A stretch of DNA of 64,000 nucleotides from Anthoceros angustus (Eukaryota > Streptophyta > Anthocerotopsida > Anthocerotales > Anthocerotaceae), in NCBI GenBank assembly GCA_010909165.1, contig MU008182.1, positions 186,001-250,000 on the forward strand, given 5' to 3'. Below the pieces are notes generated by a model. That model worked only from the letters and a program-made list of their open reading frames with translations. It did no database searches and was not told where the DNA came from. Positions 54,947-64,000 of the stretch are shown here, one piece after another. Position numbers and translations under genes: made by a program. The first letter of the stretch is position 1; each line of letters begins with the position of its first letter.

Positions 54947-56425
54947 TCACCTACAAGCATCTTCCTCACCAACAGAGTGCTTACTGCTTTCATGCAAGTA
55001 CGATAGCAGAACCTCATGCTCCAAGTCGCAATTCCTCTTCCGTTTTGGACCACGCCGCTTGTTGCCCTTGAAGTCCACATCCATACATGCCGTAGGAATT
55101 TTGCCATGTACCCCAGCATGAGCATCTCCACACTGATGCTCATGTTGGCGGTTGTCACAGCCCGGCTGTGTTTCGACACCAAGTCTATTGTTCGCACCCT
55201 CAGAAGAAATCGGTGGCAAGGGTGTCCTAGAAGCAAATGAGTTCACTTCTGCATCACAGGCCAGCCCATTTTCCAGTCTCGCGGCCTCTTCCAAAATATC
55301 AGCTATCCCACGATCCTGGAGGCTATCACAGACCACCACGTTAGAATCATGCCAATCCTTCATGCTGTCAGTAGGCTCACCTCCAGGAATTTGGTAAGCA
55401 CAAGCATTAGCCGTGTATTCGGCTTGCAAAGGCACCTTCGAGTACTGGACAGTTGCTAGTCCCTTCTCATCGGTAGTGTATGGTGCCAAATCACTCCTTA
55501 CCCGGTCGACCTCAACTCCGCCGACCTCCTCTTCGCCGGCCTCCTCAACGGCTTCCTTGGTTGAGTTCGCCTCCTCTTCGTCCTTCCTTGCCTCGAGGTT
55601 GGGAGCACTTGCGGGCGGAGATTCCGGCAGGCCCTGCATCGCATACACCCATGTCGGCATGTGGGCCTTCCCACTCTTGGACAATCCAAAAGGATGTCCG
55701 AGGTCACCCGTTGTGCAGACTTGAGTCGTTCCAAACCCCTCATGTGGCACATGTGGATGTGGTTGTGAGGCCGGGATTTGTGTTGGAAGGACATCATCTG
55801 TGTCATCGAGGTAAGGCGCGCACTGGACCTTATGGAACCTGTCCTCCTCATCTTCGTCATCGCCTCTTGACCTTGACTCGAACATGAGCCAAGACCCGTC
55901 AACCATTTGTGGCCAGATTGGCTGATCTAGCCCTTGAGACTCTTGGTTAAACTCTCCTCTGCCGTGCTTCGTTCCTTCTCTCCGACCTCGTGTTGGCCTC
56001 GCCAAGCCATCTGCGCCAGCATCAGAAATTGATAGACGCTTGCCTTGCAGTTTGTCACCCTTAACTCGGCCACCGCGCTTAGCTCGTCCACGATTACCCC
56101 CCTTGCCACCATTTGTCTGCTGATATCTTCCAGCTGTCCGCTCATCCTCGTCACCATTGGCCTCTTCTTCTTGTGCCTGCATCCTCAACTTCTTCACCTG
56201 CACCCACTTACCTTTTAGGTTTTGAGGCGCCGGCCCTAAGATCGAAGTAGCATGAGCCAAGTTCTTGTTTTTCACAACCATCCCTGGGTCCGAGAAGTAG
56301 TTCCTTCCAGTGTGGCCTCGACGGATGCATCCCCAGCGCAGAAGGCCGCCGTTGCCAATCGCCTTGTCTCGATGTCCGTCTCGGCATGGCATTCTATCTT
56401 CTTGGCTTTTGGCATGTGCACCCAT
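54947..56425 (-). CDS. CACTA-2 accessory protein, 492 codons, intact
   Basis: This is the longest intact ORF of the window. In order: a Lys/Gln-rich segment (LKGKWVQVKKLRMQAQEEEA), an Arg/Gly-rich box (GNRGRAKRGGRVKG, about residue 110-125), PQMVDGSWLMFESRSRGDDE, a long acidic region (NSTKEAVEEAGEEEVGGVEV), and a likely nuclear localisation signal NKRRGPKRKRNC about 38 residues from the end. It matches the Arg/Gly-rich relic in CACTA-1. The stop coincides with a splice-donor-like AGGTGAGG, so the protein may be longer and joined to the TNP-like exon. No enzymatic motif is seen. Best guess: nuclear DNA- or RNA-binding element protein. Confidence 0.55.
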   Translation of the reverse strand: MGAHAKSQEDRMPCRDGHRDKAIGNGGLLRWGCIRRGHTGRNYFSDPGMVVKNKNLAHATSILGPAPQNLKGKWVQVKKLRMQAQEEEANGDEDERTAGRYQQTNGGKGGNRGRAKRGGRVKGDKLQGKRLSISDAGADGLARPTRGRREGTKHGRGEFNQESQGLDQPIWPQMVDGSWLMFESRSRGDDEDEEDRFHKVQCAPYLDDTDDVLPTQIPASQPHPHVPHEGFGTTQVCTTGDLGHPFGLSKSGKAHMPTWVYAMQGLPESPPASAPNLEARKDEEEANSTKEAVEEAGEEEVGGVEVDRVRSDLAPYTTDEKGLATVQYSKVPLQAEYTANACAYQIPGGEPTDSMKDWHDSNVVVCDSLQDRGIADILEEAARLENGLACDAEVNSFASRTPLPPISSEGANNRLGVETQPGCDNRQHEHQCGDAHAGVHGKIPTACMDVDFKGNKRRGPKRKRNCDLEHEVLLSYLHESSKHSVGEEDACR

Positions 56426-56543
56426 TGCTGGTTATGAAAAACAAGAGCTCTACAGCGAACGGCACGAGCAAACAACAATACACACCCATGAATGTAAACG
56501 CCACAGAGAAAGAACAACGCCCTCATGCTGACATACCCTTGAC

Positions 56544-56972
56544 CTAGAACTTGCCTTTACCACACTTGCTGAGGTGTCCTTCTTCTTCTACATTGTTTGC
56601 GCTCCTCGAACTGCTGTATAGACGTGGTATATCACTGACCACAAGAGAGCGGTGTGCGGACAGCGTTGATAGATGTCTCGGTACTTTCTCCCTTCGTGTC
56701 GCAGTGCACTGGCCAAAACAGAGATGACGTGCGGGGCCCTTTCCAATGCTTTTTTCGCCATCTTCACGAAGACTTGGATTTCCCGCGCATTCTCTCGAAG
56801 AAAACCACTTCTCCTCCGGTGTCTCGCGTGAACGGACTATTGTTCTCCATTTAATGTCTGCATTATTCACCATATTTATAGCCTGTTCATTGAGTTTAGA
56901 TATTTGAATATTTAACCTAACTGTAGTTACCAGGACCCGCAAGTTTCGAAACCCATGGACAAGTTGAAACAA
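56544..56972 (-). CDS. Possible upstream exon of the CACTA-2 protein, unrecognised
   Basis: The 142-codon minus-strand frame (MFQLVHGFRNLRVLVTTVRL, then FSSRECAGNPSLREDGEKSI) ends shortly before the 492-codon ORF. A further 84-codon frame (56526-56272) overlaps the junction. No family pattern; could be an exon or chance. Confidence 0.3.
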   Translation of the reverse strand: MFQLVHGFRNLRVLVTTVRLNIQISKLNEQAINMVNNADIKWRTIVRSRETPEEKWFSSRECAGNPSLREDGEKSIGKGPARHLCFGQCTATRREKVPRHLSTLSAHRSLVVSDIPRLYSSSRSANNVEEEGHLSKCGKGKF

Positions 56973-56979
56973 TATGCTT

Positions 56980-57255
56980 AAGGGTTTTCCTTTGTCCTTG
57001 GGTTTTGGTGTTTGATAAAATAAAATTGGCCCTAATTTTTTTTATGGTTACGGGCCACTGGGTTAGAAACGCTGGAAATGGGTTTCCCCATTGTCCTTGG
57101 GTTTTGGTATCTGGTTAAACAATGGTTTGAGTAGTCCTTGGGTTTCGGGAAAATGGTTTAGTGTTAATACCTTGGGTTTCGGGAACATGGTTTAGCTTTA
57201 CTCTAGTTTCGGGATCATGGTTTAGGGTTCCTTGGGTTTTGGGAACATGGTACAG
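56980..57255. repeat. Degenerate tandem repeat around CCTTGGGTTTCGGGAACATG
   Basis: CCTTGGGTTTTGG or CCTTGGGTTTCGGGAAC..GGTTTAG recurs about six times at 35-60-bp intervals. It is reminiscent of the CCTTGG repeats inside CACTA-1 (23630-24410), which supports this stretch still being CACTA-2. Confidence 0.75.
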
Positions 57256-59115
57256 TCAAATACATATCCTCTCGGTCATAAACTTTGATCGGGTACTTGG
57301 CCATGACCACTGAAGTTGATGTTGAGTTTTTGTGACTTGTCATTTTCGGGACTTGGGTTCGAGATCATGTACTGTGGCATGCCGACGCCTGAACTTGAGT
57401 GCGTAAGACACCCGGCGGCCTCTCATCTGCCCAAGTCGGCAATAAAAGGATACATTGCCTTCAAGCCACTCCTCCAGTTCACTGATTTCATTCTACCGGG
57501 CGATCGTTCGTGACATACTTTGCGATTGAGGTGAGCCACGCTTTTCCACTATTGGCCGATTTGTAGTGTTGTAGATGTCGCGCGCGTTTTTGGCAAAGTT
57601 GCATGCTGAGAACTCGGTTTATAATTACGGCTTGCATGTGTTTAGATTATGCTCACGATTCTCATTTCCGATCACAAGTTGCACCAGTTTTTGTTGTTGT
57701 CTGGCTTGCCAGGAAAGACGGAAGCCCAAGCTACCGCTATGGCTTTGAACACTAGTCATGGGACCTCAATTTTTGAGGACGACGAGAAAGAGCTCACTGT
57801 CCTTATCGACAAGCTCGGCTCCCTTTCTCACCAATATCTGTGGCCTCTGCTGCGATTGGTGTAACATAAATTTTTTCAAGTAACACTTAGTCCTAGGACC
57901 GTGTTTTGCATTGAGCTTGCTGCTAAAAGAAATCCTCACATTCAAAGTCATCTAAAAACTTGCGCCAGAAGGCATTCTAAAGCGAGAAATTTTCCTCAAG
58001 AGACAATTTTTCCTCAAGTGACACTTAGTCATAGGACCTTGTTTTGGGTTGAGTTTGCTGCTAAAAGAAATCCTCGCATTTGGAGTTCGGAATGCTCGGC
58101 CTCCTAAGTTTTTGGTCAATGTCTTATGGTTACTACTCTACGCTGTAAATTTGAGTCTAGCTTTCTAATAGTGTATCAATCTAGCTTTCTTGTTTACGGA
58201 AACTAATTACAAGCCGAAATAATTTAGCATTAAGAAACGGCTCCATGGTTTCTAGCATTACAAAGGTGGGTCTTTTGATATGATGAAACCGCATTGGAAA
58301 GAGCATCTCTTTAGGATCTTGTCCATTTTTTTTAGAAATTAAATATCTAAGAAATAGATCACAAAAAACCCAAAATTAATTTTCAATAAATTATCGACGA
58401 AAATACGCCAAACCCTGTATCTTTCCGGGGTTAATTACAAGACAATATAAGTTTTACTGAATATAAATTACGTTAAAATATTACATAACCATATGATATA
58501 CTTCACTAAGCTTGTAAGTACATATAAGGCAACGCTTGTGTATAATGATGTGGTCATTGGTGACGTGAAAGAGATTTTATTAGTGGGGTTTTGTGTTTTT
58601 GGGTTCGTTCGAGGATGAGCGTCTGAACAAAGTTCACGGTGCTGTGCAGCTATGTGCTGACCTTCCTTCGCGCTTGCCCCGTTTGCTGTCCGCGCTGCAA
58701 GAATGGACAAACTCTAGGGTTTTTCTGTGCCCGTCAAGCAAGTGACACTTGGGTTACGGGGAAGCGAAGCTAAGTTTTGGAGGCAAACCGATGGGTCTCT
58801 TTTGTTCTTCCACCAGCATGGGCTTTTTGATGGTTCGAAGTATGACTTGGTGAGGGATCCGCGATAGGCCCCAGCACGCAGACATTGCCAGACGCGAATG
58901 GCTTCGTAGAGCCATCAAAGTTGTATCGAAGAAGTCATTGCAACACGACGGATGACTGTTGGCCCGAAGCACTGGGAAGTGTGAGAAGGTTGACCTGCAA
59001 TCCTGTGGACGCCAGGAGGTAGGTATGCACCTGACTGAAAGGCTGTTGGTGACGGTGACTAGAGCTTCTGGGAGCAACGGTCCTGCCAGCAGACCTATCA
59101 TGGTCTGTGGCAGGT
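57256..59115. other. Upstream region of the host gene; one diverged direct repeat
   Basis: 57871-57943 and 58006-58081 are diverged direct repeats (CACTTAGTC, GTTTTG, TTGCTGCTAAAAGAAATCCT). Frame 57649-57864 (71 codons) shows no family. At 58320-58520 the sequence is AT-rich. 58600-59112 is probably promoter/5' UTR of the gene at 59116, possibly with a leader intron ending in CTGTGGCAG at 59113. Confidence 0.4.
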
Positions 59116-59212
59116 ATGGAGAGAAGTGAGCCATCTTTGGTTCCAGAATGGCTCAAGGGAGCCGGTGGCGGAAGTGGGGTTCCCCACCACGCCCAACCTC
59201 TCAGCCATCAAG
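59116..59212 (+). CDS. Host gene exon 1 (plant-specific protein of unknown function)
   Basis: The exon starts at ATG 59116 and encodes MERSEPSLVPEWLKGAGGGS followed by GVPHHAQPLSHQ, 32 codons plus one base, ending at donor AAG|GTATAT (59213). The opening matches the conserved N-terminus (MERSEP.LVPEWL) of a plant-specific family with Arabidopsis members that I recall, but cannot verify, as AT1G36990-like. Phase 1 at the donor fits exactly the acceptor at 59815 (G+AC = Asp). The family has no assigned biochemical function to my knowledge. Start choice is secure from family conservation. Confidence 0.85.
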
Positions 59213-61484
59213 GTATATTTCTAAGTCCTCCAGGTTGTTCTTGGTGCTGAGTACTTTTTCTAAAGGATGGCTGCTTGCACGTCGAGTAAGCACGGTTGCT
59301 GATCCAATTGAGCTCTTCCGCTGTTGTTAAAGTTTGTCATTTTTGTGGGTTTCGGTCCCTGCTACCACTGGAGCTTGATCTACCGTGTAGGCACTTCAGT
59401 CTATGCGAAGTTGATGGTTCCCTTTCAGAACCCCTGTTAGGTCCCGAGACGTTTTCCTCCTCATTTTTGGCGTTATCCTTGTCAGTGTTAAGGGAAACAC
59501 CTTACAGCTTCAAGATATCGAGGGTGCTGCGATGCATCTATTTTTAGGGCTTGCACTGCAATGTAAACGGTCCCTGTCCGGTTTCTATGCTGTGCACAGA
59601 GCTTGAAACATTTTCTCGTCTTGGTTTTACATTTGGTTATGCACGGGGTGTCAGCATGTGCAGTATATGGGGAGGCTGAGGTTTAGATCCTTGCTTGTAA
59701 TTTGAGTGTGCGAGGAATCGGTGGTAGAAGGTTGCCACTTTGGAAGCTAACCGTTTTGCAGTTTTGGATGTTAGTGATATTTGTGGCATATGCTCATATT
59801 CACTTGGCTTGGCAGACGAGAGTGGGAGCGTGTTTTTGTCTAGACAACGGTCACAACCTCATGGTTCAACGGTAGCTGGACATGGAGATTATGACTCTCC
59901 ACGGTACTTGGGCTCCTCTGAGCGCCTTTTATGCTACAGTTAGGAGAGGAAGTAGTGCTGGAAGTGCAAATGAAGCTATGAAAGGGATTCATTTTCCCAT
60001 TCCAGGCCGTACTCTAGCTTTGGTAGGAGTCCATCCTATCGTGTATGATGGATTAGATCGTGATCGTGAAGGACAGAGGGATCGTGACTGGGATTGGGAG
60101 CGAGATAGAGACCGAGAGTTTCGTGATAGAGAAAGGGAGAGAGCATTGGCGTTTGGTGCTGGAGATGATAGGGATATAGGCGTGAGCGCTCAGACACAAC
60201 TTTCAAGGCCAACTACTTCAGGAACTGCAGGCAGGTATGAGTCAGATTTGGCTCACGGCGATCTCAGTCTCTCGGTTCAAACAGGGGTCAGAGAACGGGA
60301 GAAGAAAGCTGTAGGTGAGTTAGGTGGACTCCCAACACGCCCAACCTCTCAGCCATCAAGGTATATTTCTAAGTCCTCCAGGTTGTTCTTGGTGCTGAGT
60401 ACTTTTTCTAAAGGATGGCTGCTTGCACGTCGAGTAAGCACGGTTGCTGATCCAATTGAGCTCTTCCGCTGTTGTTAAAGTTTGTCATTTTTGTGGGTTT
60501 CGGTCCCTGCTACCACTGGAGCTTGATCTACCGTGTAGGCACTTCAGTCTATGCGAAGTTGATGGTTCCTTCAGAACCCCTGTTAGGTCCTGAGACGTTT
60601 TCCTCCTCATTTTGGCGTTATCCTTGTCAGTGTTAAGGGAAACACCTTACAGCTTCAAGATATCGAGGGTGCTGCGATGCATCTATTTTTAGGGCTTGCA
60701 CTGCAATGTAAACGGTCCCTGTCCGGTTTCTATGCTGTGCACAGAGCTTGAAACATTTTCTCGTCTTGGTTTTACATTTGGTTATGCACGGGGTGTCAGC
60801 ATGTGCAGTATATGGGGAGGCTGAGGTTTAGATCCTTGCTTGTAATTTGAGTGTGCGAGGAATCGGTGGTAGAAGGTTGCCACTTTGGAAGCTAACCGTT
60901 TTGCAGTTTTGGATGTTAGTGATATTTGTGGCATATGCTCATATTCACTTGGCTTGGCAGACGAGAGTGGGAGCGTGTTTTTGTCTAGACAACGGTCACA
61001 ACCTCATGGTTCAACGGTAGCTGGACATGGAGATTATGACTCTCCACGGTACTTGGGCTCCTCTGAGCGCCTTTTTTATGCTACAGTTAGGAGAGGAAGT
61101 AGTGCTGGAAGTGCAAATGAACGCCCAAGCTATGAAAGGGATTCATTTTCCCATTCCAGGCCGTACTCTAGCTTTGGTAGGAGTCCATCCTATCGTGTGT
61201 ATGATGGATTAGATCGTGATCGTGAAGGACAGAGGGATCGTGACTGGGATTGGGAGCGAGATAGAGACCGAGAGTTTCGTGATAGAGAAAGGGAGAGAGC
61301 ATTGGCGTTTGGTGCTGGAGATGATAGGGATATAGAGCGTGAGCGTTCAGACACAACTTTTCGAAGGCCAACTACTTCAGGAACTGCAGGCAGGTATGAG
61401 TCAGATTTGGCTCTACGGCGATCTCAGTCTCTCGGTTCAAACAGGGGGTCAGAGAACGGGGAGAAGAAAGCTGTAGGTGAGTTA
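59189..61484 (+). repeat. Tandem duplication 1 in the host gene (1148-bp unit x 2)
   Basis: The end of exon 1, intron 1 and the first half of exon 2 (59189-60336) recur at 60337-61484. Intron 1 copies are nearly identical (for example CCCTTTCAGAACC against CCTTCAGAACC). The join, CCCAACA|CGCCCAACC, has only about 2 nt of shared sequence. Confidence 0.9.
59816..60360 (+). pseudogene. Host gene exon 2, copy 1, fused to a repeated end of exon 1
   Basis: It begins after acceptor TTGGCAG (59809-59815) with DESGSVF. The body encodes the SP-rich start, then an Arg/Asp/Glu-repeat stretch (DRDREGQRDRDWDWERDRDR) and RPTTSGTAGRYESDLA. Small deletions, for example of the CGCCCAAG bases present at 61122 (NERPSYER) and in GGGGGTC runs, break the frame. 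After LGGLPT it switches at 60336-60338 into exon-1 sequence (CGCCCAACCTCTCAGCCATC) and the same donor at 60361. It is the first half of the 1148-bp tandem duplication. Confidence 0.8.
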
Positions 61485-61968
61485 GGTGGACTCCCAACAG
61501 CAGCCCCAACAGTCAGTAGTGTTAGTCTGACTAGCAGTATGCAAAAGGCTGCGTTTGAACGAAATTTTCCTTCTCTTGGGGCTCAGGAAAGGCAGAGCGC
61601 TATTCAATCTGGCACTGGGAATGTAGCAGTGCTGAGTCCTCGACCTTCATGGCAGGGATCCACTTCACGGCCAGATGGAAGAACTGGTGCTTCTCCTGGG
61701 ATGCCATCCACTCAGGGTGCGATCTCTGGAAGTTCTTCAGCTGGTGGTGCTGTGAGCATTGGGGCAGAAGGGTGGAATTCGGCTCTTGCTGAAGCACCCC
61801 TGTTGTGAGCAGCACTGTCCCAGTAAATAATGGGTGTCTCCAGGAGGCCACTGTAACAACTATAAGTCCAACCCCACACTCTGGAGGCACTTTATCAACC
61901 TCTTTGAGTGCTCCAAAGATGGCTGAAACTTTGGCTCAGAATCCTTCTCGAATCAGGACTCCTCCCAG
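60961..61968 (+). CDS. Host gene exon 2, copy 2 (frame best preserved)
   Basis: Begins after acceptor at 60960. The frame is open to 61808: DESGSVF, SSERLFYATVRRGSSAGSAN, ERPSYERDSFSHSRPYSSFG, the DRDRE repeats (about residues 70-115 of the exon), SMQKAAFERNFPSLGAQERQ and VSIGAEGWNSALAEAP. The FPSLG..ERQ and GW.SALAE blocks are family hallmarks. One base lost in the CCCC run near 61797, compared with CCCCC in copy 3, shifts the frame; another is lost at CCTCCCAG before the donor at 61969. Reading upstream from 60885 (MEANRFAV...) is intron read-through, not coding. Confidence 0.8.
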
Positions 61969-62074
61969 GTGAGGCTGCTGTTCCTGGGTGTTTGCCAGCC
62001 TTACATGAACTTTCCTGACTTCTTACACAAAATGGTGCCACTTTAACTTTCGTCATTGTTAACCTTGTTCCCAG

Positions 62075-62170
62075 TTTGTGGTGGAGACCCAGACTCAGAG
62101 GCTTGAGGAGCTGCAGTTCAAGCAGTCACGCCAGCTTGTTCCTATCAAGCCATCTTTTCCAAAAACAATG
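62075..62170 (+). pseudogene. Host gene exon 3, first copy (followed by duplicated intron 1)
   Basis: Acceptor TTCCCAG ends at 62074. Encodes FVVETQTQRLEELQFKQSRQ, LVPIKPSFPKTM. The donor GTATAA at 62171 is followed at about 62175 by sequence of intron 1 (AAGGTTGCCACTTTGGAAGC), not the intron-3 sequence seen at 63476. It is thus the end of unit 1 of the 1302-bp duplication. Confidence 0.8.
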
Positions 62171-62262
62171 GTATAAGGTTGCCACTTTGGAAGCTAACTG
62201 TTTTGCAGTTTTGGATGTTAGTGATATTTGTGGCATATGCTCATATTCACTTGGCTTGGCAG

Positions 62263-63269
62263 ACGAGAGTGGGAGCGTGTTTTGTCTAGACAACGGTCAC
62301 AACCTCATGGTTCAACGGTAGCTGGACATGGAGATTATGACTCTCCACGGTACTTGGGGCTCCTCTGAGCGCCTTTTATGCTACAGTTAGGAGAGGAAGT
62401 AGTGCTGGAAGTGCAAATGAACGCCCAAGCTATGAAAGGGATTCATTTTCCCATTCCAGGCCGTACTCTAGCTTTGGTAGGAGTCCATCCTATCGTGTGT
62501 ATGATGGATTAGATCGTGATCGTGAAGGACAGAGGGATCGTGACTGGGATTGGGAGCGAGATAGAGACCGAGAGTTTCGTGATAGAGAAAGGGAGAGAGC
62601 ATTGGCGTTTGGTGCTGGAGATGATAGGGATATAGAGCGTGAGCGCTCAGACACAACTTTCAAGGCCAACTACTTCAGGAACTGCAGGCAGGTATGAGTC
62701 AGATTTGGCTCTACGGCGATCTCAGTCTCTCGGTTCAAACAGGGGTCAGAGAACGGGAGAAGAAAGCTGTAGGTGAGTTAGGTGGACTCCCAACAGCAGC
62801 CCCAACAGTCAGTAGTGTTAGTCTGACTAGCAGTATGCAAAAGGCTGCGTTTGAACGAAATTTTCCTTCTCTTGGGGCTCAGGAAAGGCAGAGCGCTATT
62901 CAATCTGGCACTGGGAATGTAGCAGTGCTGAGTCCTCGACCTTCATGGCAGGGATCCACTTCACGGCCAGATGGAAGAACTGGTGCTTCTCCTGGGATGC
63001 CATCCACTCAGGGTGCGATCTCTGGAAGTTCTTCAGCTGGTGGTGTTGTGAGCATTGGGGCAGAAGGGTGGAATTCGGCTCTTGCTGAAGCACCCCCTGT
63101 TGTGAGCAGCACTGTCCCAGTAAATAATGGGGTGTCTCCAGGAGTGGCCACTGTAACAACTATAAGTCCAACCCCACACTCTGGAGGCACTTTATCAACC
63201 TCTTTGAGTGCTCCAAAGATGGCTGAAACTTTGGCTCAGAATCCTTCTCGAATCAGGACTCCTCCCCAG
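62263..63269 (+). pseudogene. Host gene exon 2, copy 3 (complete 3' half, frameshifted 5' half)
   Basis: A missing T in the TTTTT run near 62281 and shifts near 62345 and 62660 break the first half. From 62755 the frame is correct through SVSLTSSMQKAAFERNFPSL, GAEGWNSALAEAPPVVSSTV, LSTSLSAPKMAETLAQNPSR and IRTPPQ to the donor CAG|GTGAGG at 63270. This copy shows the true 3' end of exon 2. Confidence 0.8.
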
Positions 63270-63379
63270 GTGAGGCTGCTGTTCCTGGGTGTTATTTGCC
63301 AGCCTTACATGAACTTTCCTGACTTCTTACACAAAAATGGTGCCACTTTAACTTTCGTCATTGTTAACCTTGTTCCCAG

Positions 63380-63475
63380 TTTGTGGTGGAGACCCAGACT
63401 CAGAGGCTTGAGGAGCTGCAGTTCAAGCAGTCACGCCAGCTTGTTCCTATCAAGCCATCTTTTCCAAAAACAATG
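63380..63475 (+). CDS. Host gene exon 3
   Basis: Acceptor TTCCCAG ends at 63379; 32 codons (FVVETQTQRLEELQFKQSRQ, LVPIKPSFPKTM), phase 0 at both ends, donor ATG|GTATAT at 63476. The QRLEEL..KQSRQL motif is the other strongly conserved block of the family. Confidence 0.88.
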
Positions 63476-63565
63476 GTATATACACTGTGACCACTGTCAG
63501 AATGTATGTTCGAGCTCTATGAGCAGTCTCTTTGTTTGCGATTAGTCATGCAAATTGTTCTGCAG

Positions 63566-64000
63566 GGAGTAAGCCCAAGGGATAAATCAAAGACTAAGGT
63601 GGTGAGAGCTGTGGACGTCGTTGCACCGATTCCAACAAAATTGTCCCAGCCTTCAGGCTCTTCACAGCTTCTAAGTGCACCTTACCGGCTACCAGCTGCC
63701 ATGGCAAGAACCGAGACATTGAAGACAGCCCCTCCTGGGAAGCTTCTCGTAAACAAGGCAAGGAAAGAAGCAAATCCTGGTACTGTACTAACAGCAACTT
63801 CTATGAAGGCTGATAACATCCCAGCCAGTGCTGGAACGGTGGGTACAGTGGTGGCAGGCTTGGTATCCTCAGGTTCTCTAGCAGCAAATACAATGGCGGC
63901 TCCTCCTCGGAAGCAAAAACAGTTGCTGGACCGTAGAGCCGTGCCAATTACCCCGATTTCTGTGTCTTCAGGCTTGGAGGGAGGCAATGGACTACGGATT
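63566..64000 (+). CDS. Host gene exon 4, partial (runs off the window end)
   Basis: Acceptor TTCTGCAG ends at 63565; 145 codons are open to the edge: GVSPRDKSKTKVVRAVDVVA, SSQLLSAPYRLPAAMARTET, APPGKLLVNKARKEANPGTV, PPRKQKQLLDRRAVPITPIS. The GKLLV.K segment corresponds to a GKL.VLK block in relatives. Low-complexity Ser/Thr/Ala/Pro composition suggests an unstructured region. The C-terminus lies beyond the window. Confidence 0.85.

Larger units (their letters stand above)
53234..56972 (-). mobile_element. CACTA-2: CACTA element, one end visible
   Basis: CACTACTAGGAAAACGGGCC starts at 53234 (GTA flanks on the left). The next 400 bp share the TTTACAAC/GTAGTAAA words and the TAACCATGGTTA array of the CACTA-1 right end, inverted. 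The TNP-like gene and the Arg/Gly-rich protein gene follow in mirror order, so the element reads right to left. I found no CTAGTAGTG at its far end up to 59 kb, so the given right limit only marks the last plausible ORF. Confidence 0.75.
60873..63475 (+). repeat. Tandem duplication 2 in the host gene (1302-bp unit x 2)
   Basis: The end of intron 1, exon 2, intron 2 and exon 3 (60873-62174) recur at 62175-63475. The join is GGTAT|AAGGTTGCC with 1-2 nt of shared sequence. Copies differ mostly by single-base losses in homopolymers. Confidence 0.9.

Noticed and set aside
58754-59134. 126-codon minus-strand ORF over the host gene start
   Set aside because: Antisense to the leader and exon 1; no family pattern.
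60885-60960. Start of the 307-codon ORF at MEANRFAV
   Set aside because: These bases are intron 1: the acceptor TTGGCAG at 60960 restores the family frame and phase with exon 1 at 59116.

Overview
This is nuclear DNA of a land plant. The strongest host evidence is at the right end (59116-64000). Four spliced exons there encode a protein beginning MERSEPSLVPEWLKG, with a later FPSLG..ERQ block, a GWNSALAEAP block and a QTQRLEEL..KQSRQLVPI block. As far as I can recall, that combination occurs only in a plant-specific protein family of unknown function. Almost everything else is transposable-element sequence, consistent with a large repeat-rich genome. I cannot name the species; a seed-free lineage is only a guess. 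I saw no bacterial genes, rRNA, CRISPR or convincing tRNA.

Left part, 1-8.2 kb: a partial Gag on the minus strand runs off the window edge and carries a frame-preserving 32-bp minisatellite. Two tandem copies (A and B) of a plus-strand element follow, with a Gag-like ORF and a coiled-coil tail. A third copy (C) lies at 51.1-53.0 kb and a diverged relative lies on the minus strand at 28.6-31.5 kb. The 3' region of copy B forms one arm of a 2.6-kb inverted repeat (7063-9685).

8.7-18.9 kb is a mosaic of four segment families (called D1-D4 here). They are repeated, rotated and joined in different orders, with joins repeatedly falling inside 9-12-nt words shared by both partners.

19-27.6 kb holds a decayed CACTA transposase, then a complete 5.3-kb CACTA element (CACTA-1, 22349-27642) with matching 13-nt ends and a 3-bp target duplication (ACT). 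A relative in opposite orientation (CACTA-2) starts at 53234. It carries a homologous protein pair and the longest intact ORF of the window (492 codons).

32-49 kb is nested, broken LTR-retrotransposon material. It includes a protease-RT-linker fragment (35.3-36.3 kb) and a degenerate Ty3/gypsy pol (44.6-46.9 kb) whose integrase is followed by a PHD-type zinc finger.

The host gene at 59.1-64.0 kb has two internal tandem duplications (about 1.15 and 1.30 kb). Their copies differ mostly by single-base indels in homopolymers. Together with the short-homology joins further left, this leaves open whether the window shows real rearrangement or errors in a lightly polished long-read assembly. Most coding relics need several frameshifts, so they are given as pseudogenes.
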